Shown: piece by piece, positions 55,965 to 64,000 of the stretch | Layout: every line of letters starts with the position of its first letter | Position numbering within the stretch: the first letter of the stretch is position 1 | Assembly (NCBI GenBank): GCA_902622705.1 | Contig: CACNQT010000004.1 | Span: 1 to 64,000, forward strand | DNA: 64,000 nt | Direction: 5' to 3' | From: an uncultured Prochlorococcus sp. | Lineage (GTDB): Bacteria; Cyanobacteriota; Cyanobacteriia; PCC-6307; Cyanobiaceae | The notes under the pieces: model-generated | Seen by the model: only the letters and a program-made list of their open reading frames with translations | Told to the model about the DNA's origin: nothing | Databases searched by the model: none | Made by a program: the position numbers and the translations under genes

Positions 55965-56159
55965 TTGTTTGATAAAGGAAATTTAAAATACTTTTTTATC
56001 TGGTTAATCTCATTGTTCCTTTCTGCATTATTTAAGCTTATTGGATACTTGAATCCCAATGTTTTAATAATTAATAACTTTCTTCTCTTATTACTAGTTT
56101 TTGGTCCAGCTCTTTTAGTTACAATAATATTAGTTTTTAATAAGTTATCAAATTCTTAA
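55965..56159 (+). CDS. Small two-helix membrane protein
   Basis: A 64-residue protein with two hydrophobic segments, YFFIWLISLFLSALFKLIGYL (about 9-29) and FLLLLLVFGPALLVTIILVF (about 39-58), separated by a short polar turn. The start is a TTG at 55965; there is no ATG in this frame. It lies 21 bases before argG on the same strand. Function unknown; the clean hydrophobic pattern and position support a real gene, though the TTG start makes the N-terminus tentative. Confidence 0.62.
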   Translation: MFDKGNLKYFFIWLISLFLSALFKLIGYLNPNVLIINNFLLLLLVFGPALLVTIILVFNKLSNS

Positions 56160-56180
56160 TTACGTCACAAATAAAAATTT

Positions 56181-57410
56181 ATGGAGCAAATTGAAATGCA
56201 GCAGGTAAAAAAAGTTGTACTAGCTTATTCTGGTGGCGTTGATACGAGCGTTTGTATTCCATATTTAAAGAATGAATATGGCATTTCAGAAGTGGTTACT
56301 TTTGTGGCAGATCTTGGGCAAGGTGAAGATTTAGAATTTATTAGACAAAAAGCATTAAATTCTGGCGCTTCTAAATCAATCGTTGGTAATTTAGTTGATA
56401 GTTTTGTTGAGAAGTATGCTTTCCCAGCTATTAGAGCAAATGCATTGTATTTAGATAAATATCCATTATCTACAGCTCTTGCTAGGCCTTTAATTGCTGA
56501 AAACCTTGTAAATACTGCAAGAGAGATTAATGCAGATGCAGTAGCTCATGGTTGCACTGGTAAAGGGAATGATCAAGTTCGTTTTGATTTGGCAATTAAT
56601 GCTTTAGGTCCTGATTTAAAAATTATTACTCCTGCAAGAGAGTGGAATATGAGTAGGGAAGAGGCAATATTGTATGGAGAAAAATTTGGTATTCCTGCAC
56701 CGGTATCAAAAAAATCACCATACTCAATAGACGTTAACCTTCTTGGTAGAAGTATTGAAGCGGGCATATTAGAGGACCCAATGCATGAAGCACCTGAAGA
56801 TATTTTTGCAATGACATCATCAATTGATAATTCACCTGATTTTCCTCAAGATATAGAAATTGTTTTCAAAAATGGGTTTCCAGTCGGAATTAATAATGAA
56901 GTTTTAACTCCAGTAGAGATTATTCAAAAAGCTAACGATCTAGCAGGTGAACATGGTTTTGGAAGAATAGATATGATTGAAGATCGAGTAGTAGGTATCA
57001 AAAGCAGAGAGATTTACGAAACACCTGGCCTTTTACTTCTAATCAAAGCTCACAAGGAATTAGAAAGTATAACATTAAACCCAGATGTTATTGACTTCAA
57101 AGGAATAGTGGAAAAAAAATGGAGTCAATTAGTATATCAGGGGTTTTGGTTCGGACCTCTTAAAGATAGTTTAGATGCTTTTATTTCATCGACTCAAATT
57201 TCAGTTAATGGAAGAGTAAAGATTAGACTTCATAAGGGGAACGCCATTGTAGTTGGAAGAATGTCGGAAAATAATTCACTTTATAGGGAAGATTTGGCAA
57301 CTTACAGTCAAAACGATGTCTTTAATCATTCTTTAGCAGAGGGTTTTATTTATATGTGGGGTATGTCTAATAAAATATGGGCCGAGTTAAATTCAAAAAC
57401 AAATGATTAA
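56181..57410 (+). CDS. argG: Argininosuccinate synthase
   Basis: ArgG condenses citrulline and aspartate with ATP. The 409-residue protein starts with [18 protein letters not shown] (PP-loop, about residues 12-29), then [14 protein letters not shown] and [24 protein letters not shown], all type I argininosuccinate synthase signatures. The presence of argH at 28.5 kb gives the last two arginine steps in one window, not as an operon. Follows the small membrane protein by 21 bases. Confidence 0.98.
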   Translation: MEQIEMQQVKKVVLAYSGGVDTSVCIPYLKNEYGISEVVTFVADLGQGEDLEFIRQKALNSGASKSIVGNLVDSFVEKYAFPAIRANALYLDKYPLSTALARPLIAENLVNTAREINADAVAHGCTGKGNDQVRFDLAINALGPDLKIITPAREWNMSREEAILYGEKFGIPAPVSKKSPYSIDVNLLGRSIEAGILEDPMHEAPEDIFAMTSSIDNSPDFPQDIEIVFKNGFPVGINNEVLTPVEIIQKANDLAGEHGFGRIDMIEDRVVGIKSREIYETPGLLLLIKAHKELESITLNPDVIDFKGIVEKKWSQLVYQGFWFGPLKDSLDAFISSTQISVNGRVKIRLHKGNAIVVGRMSENNSLYREDLATYSQNDVFNHSLAEGFIYMWGMSNKIWAELNSKTND

Positions 57411-57431
57411 ATATTAGGTTTCTGTATTATC

Positions 57432-57887
57432 TTAGATTTCAGTATCGTCTTTTTCTGAAGTTGAAGCTTTAGTGCTCGTTAACGTTTGTTCTTCTTTAGA
57501 TTCAACATTGGCTTCTTGGTTATCTTTATTCTCTGATTGAGGTGCACTCTTACTCGAAGTTCTTGGGGTTGGTAAAGATCCTTCTTGTTTGACGGTCATG
57601 TATCTAATAACATCTTCACTAAGTCTCATTGCTTTTTCAATTTTAAAAATATGTTGCCCATTACCTTGATGACTCAATTGAACGTAAATTCCTTCTCTAT
57701 GTTTTGATATTTGATAAGCTAATCTTCTCTTACCCCTCATTTGACTATCAAGGATGGTACCGCCAAATTCTTCTAGAAGTTTATTGTACTTATCAATATG
57801 ATTAGTTACTTCATCTTCCGCAATATCAGGTCGGAGGATGTACATTGTTTCGTAATAAGATTGTTGGTCGTTCATAATTTCAGACAA
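57432..57887 (-). CDS. rpsF: 30S ribosomal protein S6
   Basis: S6 of the small subunit, 151 residues. Core residues 10-105 with [38 protein letters not shown] and [17 protein letters not shown] match S6. The last 45 residues form a Ser/Thr/Lys/Glu-rich, probably disordered tail not needed for the fold. It is 70 bases after aroE on the same strand; no S18 or SSB gene follows in the usual order. Confidence 0.95.
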   Translation of the reverse strand: MSEIMNDQQSYYETMYILRPDIAEDEVTNHIDKYNKLLEEFGGTILDSQMRGKRRLAYQISKHREGIYVQLSHQGNGQHIFKIEKAMRLSEDVIRYMTVKQEGSLPTPRTSSKSAPQSENKDNQEANVESKEEQTLTSTKASTSEKDDTEI

Positions 57888-57957
57888 GGTCTTTGGCTCA
57901 AAATTGAAGTAATGAGCGTCTGTTCATTATTTACGATACATTATGGAGGGTAGTTTC

Positions 57958-58839
57958 TTAAAAATTAACATCATTTTTTTTAAGATATTTTTTTATTGCG
58001 TCATTCATAATTTCAAAAGGCACTTCTAAACCATCTGTCCAAAATGATAATGATTTTATTCCTTGAGCGATAAGCATTTGCAAACCATCGATAGTCATGC
58101 ACCCTTTTTTAGCGCTAAACTTTAATAAAGAAGTTGGAGCGGGATTGTATATTAGATCGTAAATAATTGATTTTGAGTTAAGAGATCTCCAAAAATGCTC
58201 TCCAAATGGCAAGATAAACTCTTCATGTTTAGTTGTTTTCATTCCTACCGGCGTTGTATTTACAATTAAATCTGCTTCTTCAATTAAATTTTGAGCCCGA
58301 TTATCATTATTTAGCAAACCCTGAATTTCAATTTGTTTTCCAAAATTTATTATTAATTCATCTAGAGATGATTTATTTCTTGAAATTATCGAAATTTTTG
58401 AAGAATTAAGATTTATTAATCCTTGAATAACAGATCTTGCAGCCCCGCCGGAGCCAAGAACTATAGATTTTTTATTAGTTAAACTTAAAGTCTTTAAAGG
58501 ATAAACGAAACCTTCTACGTCTGTATTAGTTCCGCTCCATTGTTTTTTAGAATTTAATTTAAGAGTATTAATTGCTTTTAATTTGTTAGCAATAGGGGAA
58601 ATTTCACTGCAAAGTTCAAATACTTTTTCTTTATAAGGAATTGTAATATTTAAACCTTTGCAATTAACTTCTTTAAAGGAATTGAGAACCAATTCTACAT
58701 CTTTATCTTTGCAAGGTATTGCAATATAAATCAAATCTAATCCTAAATATTGGAGGGCGGCATTTTGCATAATTGGTGACAAAGAATGGTTTACTGGATT
58801 GCCGATTAATGCAATAAAAGATGTTTTACTTGTAATCAT
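57958..58839 (-). CDS. aroE: Shikimate dehydrogenase
   Basis: AroE reduces 3-dehydroshikimate in aromatic amino-acid synthesis. From the chosen start, MITSKTSFIALIGNPVNHSLSPIMQNAAL is the usual family N-terminus; GLNITIPYKEKVFEL bears the catalytic Lys, TNTDVEGF the catalytic Asp, and VLGSGGAARSVIQGL the NADP loop (about residue 133). A longer frame to 58905 is open but would add residues MLLKDGVWFPNRSQFF unlike the family and would crowd the divergent dnaK. Length is 293 residues. Confidence 0.95.
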   Translation of the reverse strand: MITSKTSFIALIGNPVNHSLSPIMQNAALQYLGLDLIYIAIPCKDKDVELVLNSFKEVNCKGLNITIPYKEKVFELCSEISPIANKLKAINTLKLNSKKQWSGTNTDVEGFVYPLKTLSLTNKKSIVLGSGGAARSVIQGLINLNSSKISIISRNKSSLDELIINFGKQIEIQGLLNNDNRAQNLIEEADLIVNTTPVGMKTTKHEEFILPFGEHFWRSLNSKSIIYDLIYNPAPTSLLKFSAKKGCMTIDGLQMLIAQGIKSLSFWTDGLEVPFEIMNDAIKKYLKKNDVNF

Positions 58840-58950
58840 TTTTAGAAATTTTTTTGAAAAAAATTGCGATCTGTTCGGGAACCACACCCCGTCTTTGAGT
58901 AACAATAATGGCGTCGATGACCGAATATGGAGAATATTAAATATGAGAAT

Positions 58951-58964
58951 TTACCCATGGGTAA
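58951..58964. promoter_or_regulatory. Perfect palindrome centred on the dnaK start codon
   Basis: TTACCCATGGGTAA, 14 bases, its own reverse complement; the ATG of dnaK sits in its centre. In mRNA UUACC and GGUAA could pair around a CAUG loop, with one further G-U pair, placing the start codon in a hairpin loop. This could act as a weak thermosensor or simply reflect the conserved Met-Gly-Lys codons plus chance. Confidence 0.35.
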
Positions 58965-60864
58965 GGTTGTAGGAATCGATTTAGGAACAACTAATAGTTG
59001 TGTTGCTGTAATGGAAGGTGGCAAACCTACTGTAATAGCAAATGCAGAGGGTTTCAGAACTACTCCATCAGTTGTTGCATACACAAAAAATCAAGATCAG
59101 CTTGTTGGACAAATTGCTAAAAGGCAAGCTGTTATGAATCCTGAAAATACGTTTTATTCTGCAAAGCGTTTTGTGGGTAGAAGAGTTGATGAAGTCAATG
59201 AAGAATCTAAAGAAGTTAGTTATTCTGTTGAAAAATCTGGTTCTAGTGTCAAATTAAAGTGCCCAATTTTAGATAAGCAGTTTTCTCCTGAAGAGGTAAG
59301 TTCTCAGGTTTTAAGAAAGTTAGCTGATGATGCAGGGAAATATCTTGGTGAAAAAGTTACGCAGGCTGTAATAACTGTTCCAGCTTACTTTAATGATTCT
59401 CAAAGGCAGGCAACAAAAGATGCTGGTAAGATTGCGGGTTTAGAAGTGCTCAGAATAGTTAATGAGCCAACTGCAGCAGCATTAGCATATGGCTTGGACA
59501 AGGAAAATGAAAAAATACTTGTTTTTGATTTAGGAGGAGGAACATTTGATGTCTCAGTAATTGAAGCTGGTGATGGAGTCACTGAAGTTTTATCTACCTC
59601 TGGAGACACCCATCTTGGAGGTGATGATTTTGATAGATGCATAGTAGATCATTTAGCTAGTACTTTTAAATCCAATGAGGGAATTGACCTAAGGCAAGAT
59701 AAGCAAGCTTTGCAAAGACTTACTGAAGCAGCAGAAAAAGCGAAAATTGAGCTTTCAAATGCCACGCAAAGTGAAATAAATTTACCTTTTATCACAGCGA
59801 CTCCTGAAGGACCAAAACATTTGGATCTGAATTTAACTCGAGCAAAGTTTGAAGAATTAGCATCTTCTTTAATCGACAGATGTAAGACCCCAGTTGAGAG
59901 AGCTATAAGTGACGCAAAAATTTCTTCTAGTGAGATTGATGAGGTTGTTATGGTTGGAGGCTCATCCAGGATTCCAGCTGTTTTAGATTTAGTTAAAAAA
60001 ATAATAGGTAAAGAACCCAATCAGACTGTTAATCCTGATGAAGTAGTTGCTGTTGGAGCAGCTATCCAGGGAGGAGTTTTAGCGGGTGAAGTAAAAGATA
60101 TTTTGTTGCTTGATGTTACTCCACTTTCTTTAGGTGTAGAGACTTTAGGCGGTGTTATGACAAAAATGATAAATCGAAATACTACAGTTCCTACGAAAAA
60201 ATCTGAAACATATTCAACTGCTGTAGATGGACAAACAAATGTAGAAATACATGTCTTACAGGGTGAAAGAGAAATGGCTTCTGATAATAAAAGTTTGGGA
60301 ACTTTTAGATTGGATGGTATACCTTCAGCACCACGAGGTGTTCCTCAGATTGAAGTTACATTCGATATAGACGCAAATGGTATTCTTAGTGTTACAGCTA
60401 AAGATAAGGGAAGTGGCAAAGAGCAAAGTATTTCTATTACTGGCGCTTCTACTCTATCTGACAATGAGGTGGAAAAAATGGTAAAAGATGCTGAATCAAA
60501 TGCATCGGCAGATAAAGAAAAAAGAGAAAAAATTGATTTAAAAAATCAGGCTGAAACACTTGTGTATCAGACAGAAAAGCAACTTGGGGAGCTCGGAGAT
60601 AAAGTCGATGCAGCAGTAAAGTCTAAGGTTGAAGAAAAAAGTAATGCTTTAAAAGAGGCAACATCAAAAGAAGATTATGAATCAATGAAAAAACTTCTTG
60701 AAGAACTTCAGCAAGAACTTTATGCAGTTGGTTCGTCTGTTTATCAACAGCCTGGTAATCAACCTCCATCTCCTGGTTCTTCGGCCGGTCCTGATCAGAA
60801 TGATTCAAACGAAAAAGGGGGAGATGATGTTATTGATGCAGACTTTACTGAAACAAAAGATTAG
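58957..60864 (+). CDS. dnaK: Chaperone DnaK (Hsp70), DnaK2-like
   Basis: Hsp70 chaperone, 635 residues. N-terminal ATPase domain with [53 protein letters not shown] and GGSSRIP; substrate-binding domain with [20 protein letters not shown] and the lid ending [10 protein letters not shown]. The [14 protein letters not shown] start at 58957 is the family norm; ten extra residues upstream of it would be unlike DnaK. Closest in kind to the essential cyanobacterial DnaK2. The grpE/dnaJ partners are 32 kb away. The stop overlaps the FAD oxidoreductase gene by four bases. Confidence 0.97.
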   Translation: MGKVVGIDLGTTNSCVAVMEGGKPTVIANAEGFRTTPSVVAYTKNQDQLVGQIAKRQAVMNPENTFYSAKRFVGRRVDEVNEESKEVSYSVEKSGSSVKLKCPILDKQFSPEEVSSQVLRKLADDAGKYLGEKVTQAVITVPAYFNDSQRQATKDAGKIAGLEVLRIVNEPTAAALAYGLDKENEKILVFDLGGGTFDVSVIEAGDGVTEVLSTSGDTHLGGDDFDRCIVDHLASTFKSNEGIDLRQDKQALQRLTEAAEKAKIELSNATQSEINLPFITATPEGPKHLDLNLTRAKFEELASSLIDRCKTPVERAISDAKISSSEIDEVVMVGGSSRIPAVLDLVKKIIGKEPNQTVNPDEVVAVGAAIQGGVLAGEVKDILLLDVTPLSLGVETLGGVMTKMINRNTTVPTKKSETYSTAVDGQTNVEIHVLQGEREMASDNKSLGTFRLDGIPSAPRGVPQIEVTFDIDANGILSVTAKDKGSGKEQSISITGASTLSDNEVEKMVKDAESNASADKEKREKIDLKNQAETLVYQTEKQLGELGDKVDAAVKSKVEEKSNALKEATSKEDYESMKKLLEELQQELYAVGSSVYQQPGNQPPSPGSSAGPDQNDSNEKGGDDVIDADFTETKD

Positions 60865-61943
60865 GAAAGGTAATTTTTAATTTCATTAGCAACCCATTTA
60901 GAACAGGCCGGAGCAAGTAAAATTCCATTCTTATAAAAACCTGTACATATTATTAAGCCTTCATCCAGATGTCTCATTATTGGGGAAGGCTCACCATCAG
61001 GTCTTGATCTTATCCCGTACCATTTTTTTGAAATTTTTCCTTTTGAAAGCCAACTTGGTTTTTTATCGAGAAAATTTGTGAGTTTTTCGAATATATGTTC
61101 TTCTGGCTTAGTACTATATTCGTCAGTTGAACCAATAATGAGTTTATTCTTTGATTTTGGAATTATATTTTTACCATCTATATTAAATTGTTTTGGAAGT
61201 GATAATAAATTAACTTCTGCATGATTTATATCAATTTCTATTGCTTGTCCTAAAACAGGTTCCAATTTGATGTTTTGAGATAGGCCATCAAGTAAATCAA
61301 CCGCTTTTAGAGAATTACACAAAATAATAATGTCAGATTTGATTTGTTCATTGTTTTTTGTTGTTGAAATCCACTCATTTTTTGATTTTTTGATTTTTAT
61401 TACTTCTTTCTCTATAAAATTTATTTTTTTATGTTTTAGATACTTATCTAATGTCTTAAGTAATGAGATAGCATTTATTCTTCCATCGTTGTAAGAAATG
61501 ATTCCTTTAATATTTTTTGTTTGGAAGGCCTCATTTATATTCTTTAAAATTATTGAGTCTCTTTCTAAAATTTGTAAGTTTAAATCATTATTTTCATAAA
61601 TAAATTTCTCTAATTTCTTTAATTTTTCTTCATTAGATGTTAGTTGTATTAGTGGCTTTTCGATATTTAATTCATAATTAAATTTCTGGAGGAATACAAT
61701 CCATTTTGGCCATAATTCAATGCTTTGTTTCCTGAGATCCCAACTTCTACCTCGCCTTTTTTGATACATATTACCCATCAATAAGCCTAAAGCTGCGTTG
61801 CTACAATTTTGGAGTTGAGCTGGATCTATTATTGTTATTTGAAAACCTAATTCTGACAATTCTAAGGCGTTAAATTTTCCAATAATTCCTGATCCAATAA
61901 TAACTATGTGTTTTTTTTGAAAATTTTCTTTTAACCTTTTCAT
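60861..61943 (-). CDS. FAD-dependent amine oxidoreductase (DadA/ThiO-like)
   Basis: A 360-residue flavoprotein of the D-amino acid oxidase/glycine oxidase family. The Rossmann motif [27 protein letters not shown] near the N-terminus binds FAD, and LGQAIEID and the C-terminal [11 protein letters not shown]...[37 protein letters not shown] match DAO-type proteins. The partner of ThiG in thiazole synthesis (ThiO) is one possibility in a cyanobacterium, not proven here. Its stop overlaps dnaK's by four bases; it starts 48 bases from divergent purU. Confidence 0.82.
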   Translation of the reverse strand: MKRLKENFQKKHIVIIGSGIIGKFNALELSELGFQITIIDPAQLQNCSNAALGLLMGNMYQKRRGRSWDLRKQSIELWPKWIVFLQKFNYELNIEKPLIQLTSNEEKLKKLEKFIYENNDLNLQILERDSIILKNINEAFQTKNIKGIISYNDGRINAISLLKTLDKYLKHKKINFIEKEVIKIKKSKNEWISTTKNNEQIKSDIIILCNSLKAVDLLDGLSQNIKLEPVLGQAIEIDINHAEVNLLSLPKQFNIDGKNIIPKSKNKLIIGSTDEYSTKPEEHIFEKLTNFLDKKPSWLSKGKISKKWYGIRSRPDGEPSPIMRHLDEGLIICTGFYKNGILLAPACSKWVANEIKNYLS

Positions 61944-61991
61944 TGATATATTAAATATGATCGCTTATTTGACTAAAGAGTTAAAGATTTT

Positions 61992-62846
61992 TTGGAACAT
62001 CCCTCAATTATATTCAAAATTGTTTGTCCCGATCGTCCTGGCCTTGTAAGTTTACTTACTAGTTGGATTTCAAATTACGGCGGCAACATAAAGCATTCTG
62101 ATCATCATACAGATCAAGATGCGGGCTTGTTTCTTAGTCGAATTGAATGGAATAGTAAAAATGCATATTTTGATAGGAATGAAATTTATAATGAATTTAA
62201 AAAAATTGCAGATATAGTAAATGGAGAATTTAATGTAAATTATTCGGATGAAATTTCAAATGTTGCTATTTTCGTTAGCAAACAAAATCATTGTTTGATT
62301 GATTTACTTTGGCGAGTAAGAAATGGTGAACTGAAAATGAAAGTGCCTTTAATTGTTTCAAATCACTCTGATCTTGAAAATATTGCAAATGACTTTAATG
62401 CAAAATTTGTCTACATTGATACCTTTAATATTGAAAAATCTGATGTTGAGGATCATTTTTTAAATTTACTAAAAGAATATAAAATTGATCTTGTTGTATT
62501 AGCTAAATATATGCAAATTTTGAGTGATTCTTTTTTACAAAAGTTTTCTTCAATAATAAATATTCATCATTCTTTCTTACCTGCATTTAAAGGGGCGCAA
62601 CCATACCATAGAGCATGGAAGAGGGGTGTTAAATTAATCGGTGCTACGGCTCATTATGTTACTGAAGATCTTGATGAAGGCCCAATAATAGAGCAATGTA
62701 CAGTTAATGTAAGCCATAGGGATGAAGTTGATGATTTAATTAGAAAAGGAAGAGATATTGAAAGGATAGCCCTAGCAAGAGCGGTTAGATTACATTTAAA
62801 TCATCAAGTTTTTGTTTATAACAGGAAAACTGCAGTTTTTGATTGA
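61992..62846 (+). CDS. purU: Formyltetrahydrofolate deformylase
   Basis: PurU hydrolyses 10-formyl-THF to formate and THF. The 284-residue protein has an N-terminal ACT domain (IIFKIVCPDRPGLVSLLTSWI, about 5-80) and a formyltransferase-fold domain: ...VAIFVSKQNHCLIDLLWRV..., catalytic Asn-His in IINIHHSFLPAFKGAQPYHRAWKRG and Asp in TEDLDEGPIIEQ. The start is a TTG at 61992. It converges with the ClC gene, ten bases apart. Confidence 0.95.
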   Translation: MEHPSIIFKIVCPDRPGLVSLLTSWISNYGGNIKHSDHHTDQDAGLFLSRIEWNSKNAYFDRNEIYNEFKKIADIVNGEFNVNYSDEISNVAIFVSKQNHCLIDLLWRVRNGELKMKVPLIVSNHSDLENIANDFNAKFVYIDTFNIEKSDVEDHFLNLLKEYKIDLVVLAKYMQILSDSFLQKFSSIINIHHSFLPAFKGAQPYHRAWKRGVKLIGATAHYVTEDLDEGPIIEQCTVNVSHRDEVDDLIRKGRDIERIALARAVRLHLNHQVFVYNRKTAVFD

Positions 62847-62856
62847 AAGTAGTTCA

Positions 62857-64000
62857 TTAGTCTTCTAATTCTATTTGTATCTGTCTTTCATAAATTGATT
62901 CGTCATTGAAAGCTCTTGCTATCAAGAAACTGCTAATGCAACAAATTAAGACTGGTTTCATGATTAGTAAATTTTTTGTTAAAGCAAAAGCTAAAAACAT
63001 AGCTGTTATTGGTGTTCGGGAACATCCTGCTACGAAAGCTCCCATTCCAGCAAAAATGTATGTACTGGGTGCATGCCCTGTTGCAATTTCTACCCAGCTC
63101 CCCATTATTAGTCCGATTGCCCCTCCTAAAGTAAGCATTGGATAAAACAATCCTCCAGGAGCTCCAGATGATGCAGCTAAACCTGTCGTTATGAATAATA
63201 CTAAAACTGCTAACAAAGCAATACCAATAGTTGTATTTTGCTCAGCTATTATTTTCTGTAATTCATCTAAATTATGAAATGTACTGGGCAAAAAAGAATA
63301 GATACTTCCTAAAATAAGCCCACAAATACTCATTTTTAAAACAAATTTATTTTTGTACCACTTTTTCCCAAGATTTTGCATTAGCAAAACATATCTGCTG
63401 TACAATTCTGCAAAGATCCCAATAATTATTCCTAGTAAAACTAAGTAAAAAAAATCAATAGGTAAGAAAAAAACCGATGGGTCATATTCTCTTTGAATCA
63501 AAAATCCGAGGTTAAAATCAAACCCCCCTGCTTTAGGATCTAAACCCAAGGCTTGAATAATATCAGCAGATGAATCTGCAATGAAAGTTGTAATTACTAC
63601 TAATAGTAAAACTACTGGTCTTGCAGAGTTCAAAAGTTCTTCTATTGCATAAACAAACCCTCCTAATGGAGCGCTAAAAACTGCTGCTATGCCTGCTCCA
63701 CCACCTGCTGCTACTATCACTCTTCTGAAGGCTAAAGGAGCTTTCAGCCATTTGGCCATTTGCCATGCAACTGATCCTCCCATTTGAACGGATGGTCCCT
63801 CTGGACCCAAAGGGAATCCACTACCAATAGCAATAATACCTGATATTAACTTTACTAATCCTACTTTTATATTCATTGGTACTTTTTTATGTCTTAAGAA
63901 ACCCATGATTTGACTCACTCCTGAACCTTTTGCAGCCGGCGCAATATTTTTGATCAAATATCCTGCTATGGCTCCTCCTATAACTCCAAAAATAGGTAAA
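62857..64000 (-). CDS. ClC-type chloride channel/transporter (N-terminus beyond window)
   Basis: C-terminal ~380 residues of a ClC chloride channel or H+/Cl- antiporter. Conserved motifs in order: AAKGSGVSQIMGFL (GSGIP-like), GPEGPSVQMGG (GREGP-like), GAPGGLFYPMLTLGG (GxFxP), and about nine membrane segments. The frame stays open past base 64000, with GVIGGAIAGYLIKNIAPAAKG upstream of an internal Met at 63957, so the start is outside. There is no cytoplasmic CBS pair at the C-terminus (ends QIQIELED). Ion selectivity not inferable with certainty. Confidence 0.93.
   Translation of the reverse strand, partial: LPIFGVIGGAIAGYLIKNIAPAAKGSGVSQIMGFLRHKKVPMNIKVGLVKLISGIIAIGSGFPLGPEGPSVQMGGSVAWQMAKWLKAPLAFRRVIVAAGGGAGIAAVFSAPLGGFVYAIEELLNSARPVVLLLVVITTFIADSSADIIQALGLDPKAGGFDFNLGFLIQREYDPSVFFLPIDFFYLVLLGIIIGIFAELYSRYVLLMQNLGKKWYKNKFVLKMSICGLILGSIYSFLPSTFHNLDELQKIIAEQNTTIGIALLAVLVLFITTGLAASSGAPGGLFYPMLTLGGAIGLIMGSWVEIATGHAPSTYIFAGMGAFVAGCSRTPITAMFLAFALTKNLLIMKPVLICCISSFLIARAFNDESIYERQIQIELED

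Noticed and set aside
58840..58956. Possible structured leader (CGGG...CCCG) in the aroE-dnaK spacer
   Set aside because: Only four pairs with an eight-base loop; too weak to call an RNA element.
59649..60020. 123-residue minus-strand frame inside dnaK
   Set aside because: Antisense to highly conserved Hsp70 sequence; arises from low stop-codon frequency in the complementary frame.
1..64000. tRNA, rRNA or small-RNA genes
   Set aside because: No T-loop/acceptor cloverleaf pattern found by eye in the spacers, which are mostly shorter than 200 bases; a tRNAscan or Rfam search would settle it.

Overview
The window is a compact, very AT-rich chromosomal segment (roughly 30% GC by eye) with short spacers, many overlapping or abutting genes, TTG/GTG starts and few Shine-Dalgarno sites. 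Protein content is that of a small-genome marine picocyanobacterium: a paired Flv1/Flv3-type flavodiiron system, Gap2-type GAPDH, a TLP40/CYP38-like lumenal cyclophilin, DUF3134 and DUF1400 proteins, an ABC1/UbiB kinase, CbiD and a sucrose-phosphate synthase. Gene order around dnaN matches what I recall of high-light Prochlorococcus (dnaN - PRC barrel - purL - purF - gyrA/parC - TPR - queG), so I assign it to Prochlorococcus, probably a high-light clade; the exact strain is inference. I see no tRNA, rRNA, CRISPR array, insertion sequence or prophage.

Layout. 0-4.7 kb: 5' end of alaS, then divergently flv3-flv1-FMN reductase (oxygen photoreduction). 4.7-11 kb, minus strand: PBP2, two unknown small genes, an orphan Cas4-like nuclease, guaA, cbiD. 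11-14.4 kb: class V aminotransferase, a small protein, an AbrB-family membrane protein, a secreted protein, an HNH protein preceded by repeats and a palindrome, and a small membrane protein. 14.4-20.5 kb: epimerase-like protein, pdxA, accB, efp, lumenal cyclophilin, thiL, gap2. 20.7-28.4 kb: murC-murB-ybaB facing the chaperone cluster grpE-dnaJ-tusA-rsgA, then msrB, dus and an RRM protein. 28.5-34 kb: argH, PP2C/SpoIIE phosphatase, ftsY, nusB, DUF502. 34.1-38.5 kb: queG, TPR protein, topoisomerase subunit A. 38.5-44.2 kb: dnaN-PRC-purL-purF operon on the minus strand.

The 335-base spacer 44199-44533 between dnaN and thrC is the strongest non-coding signal and is very likely the replication origin. 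It holds tandem DnaA boxes directly abutting a run of TAG/TAA trinucleotides that resembles a DnaA-trio element, a flank of 63 bases with no G and only four C, a further DnaA box near thrC, and a good dnaN promoter. Genes left of it are mostly on the minus strand, co-directional with a leftward fork.

Right of the origin: thrC, DUF1400, ubiB (minus); recN, uvrA, sucrose-phosphate synthase (plus); mraY and DUF3134 (minus); argG (plus); rpsF and aroE (minus); dnaK2 (plus); an FAD amine oxidoreductase (minus); purU (plus); and a ClC chloride channel running off the window. Most of this is housekeeping gene content; the points worth a second look are the origin architecture, a dihydrouridine synthase lacking the catalytic Cys, residue changes in Gap2 and topoisomerase A, expanding repeats in FtsY, and several small unassigned genes.
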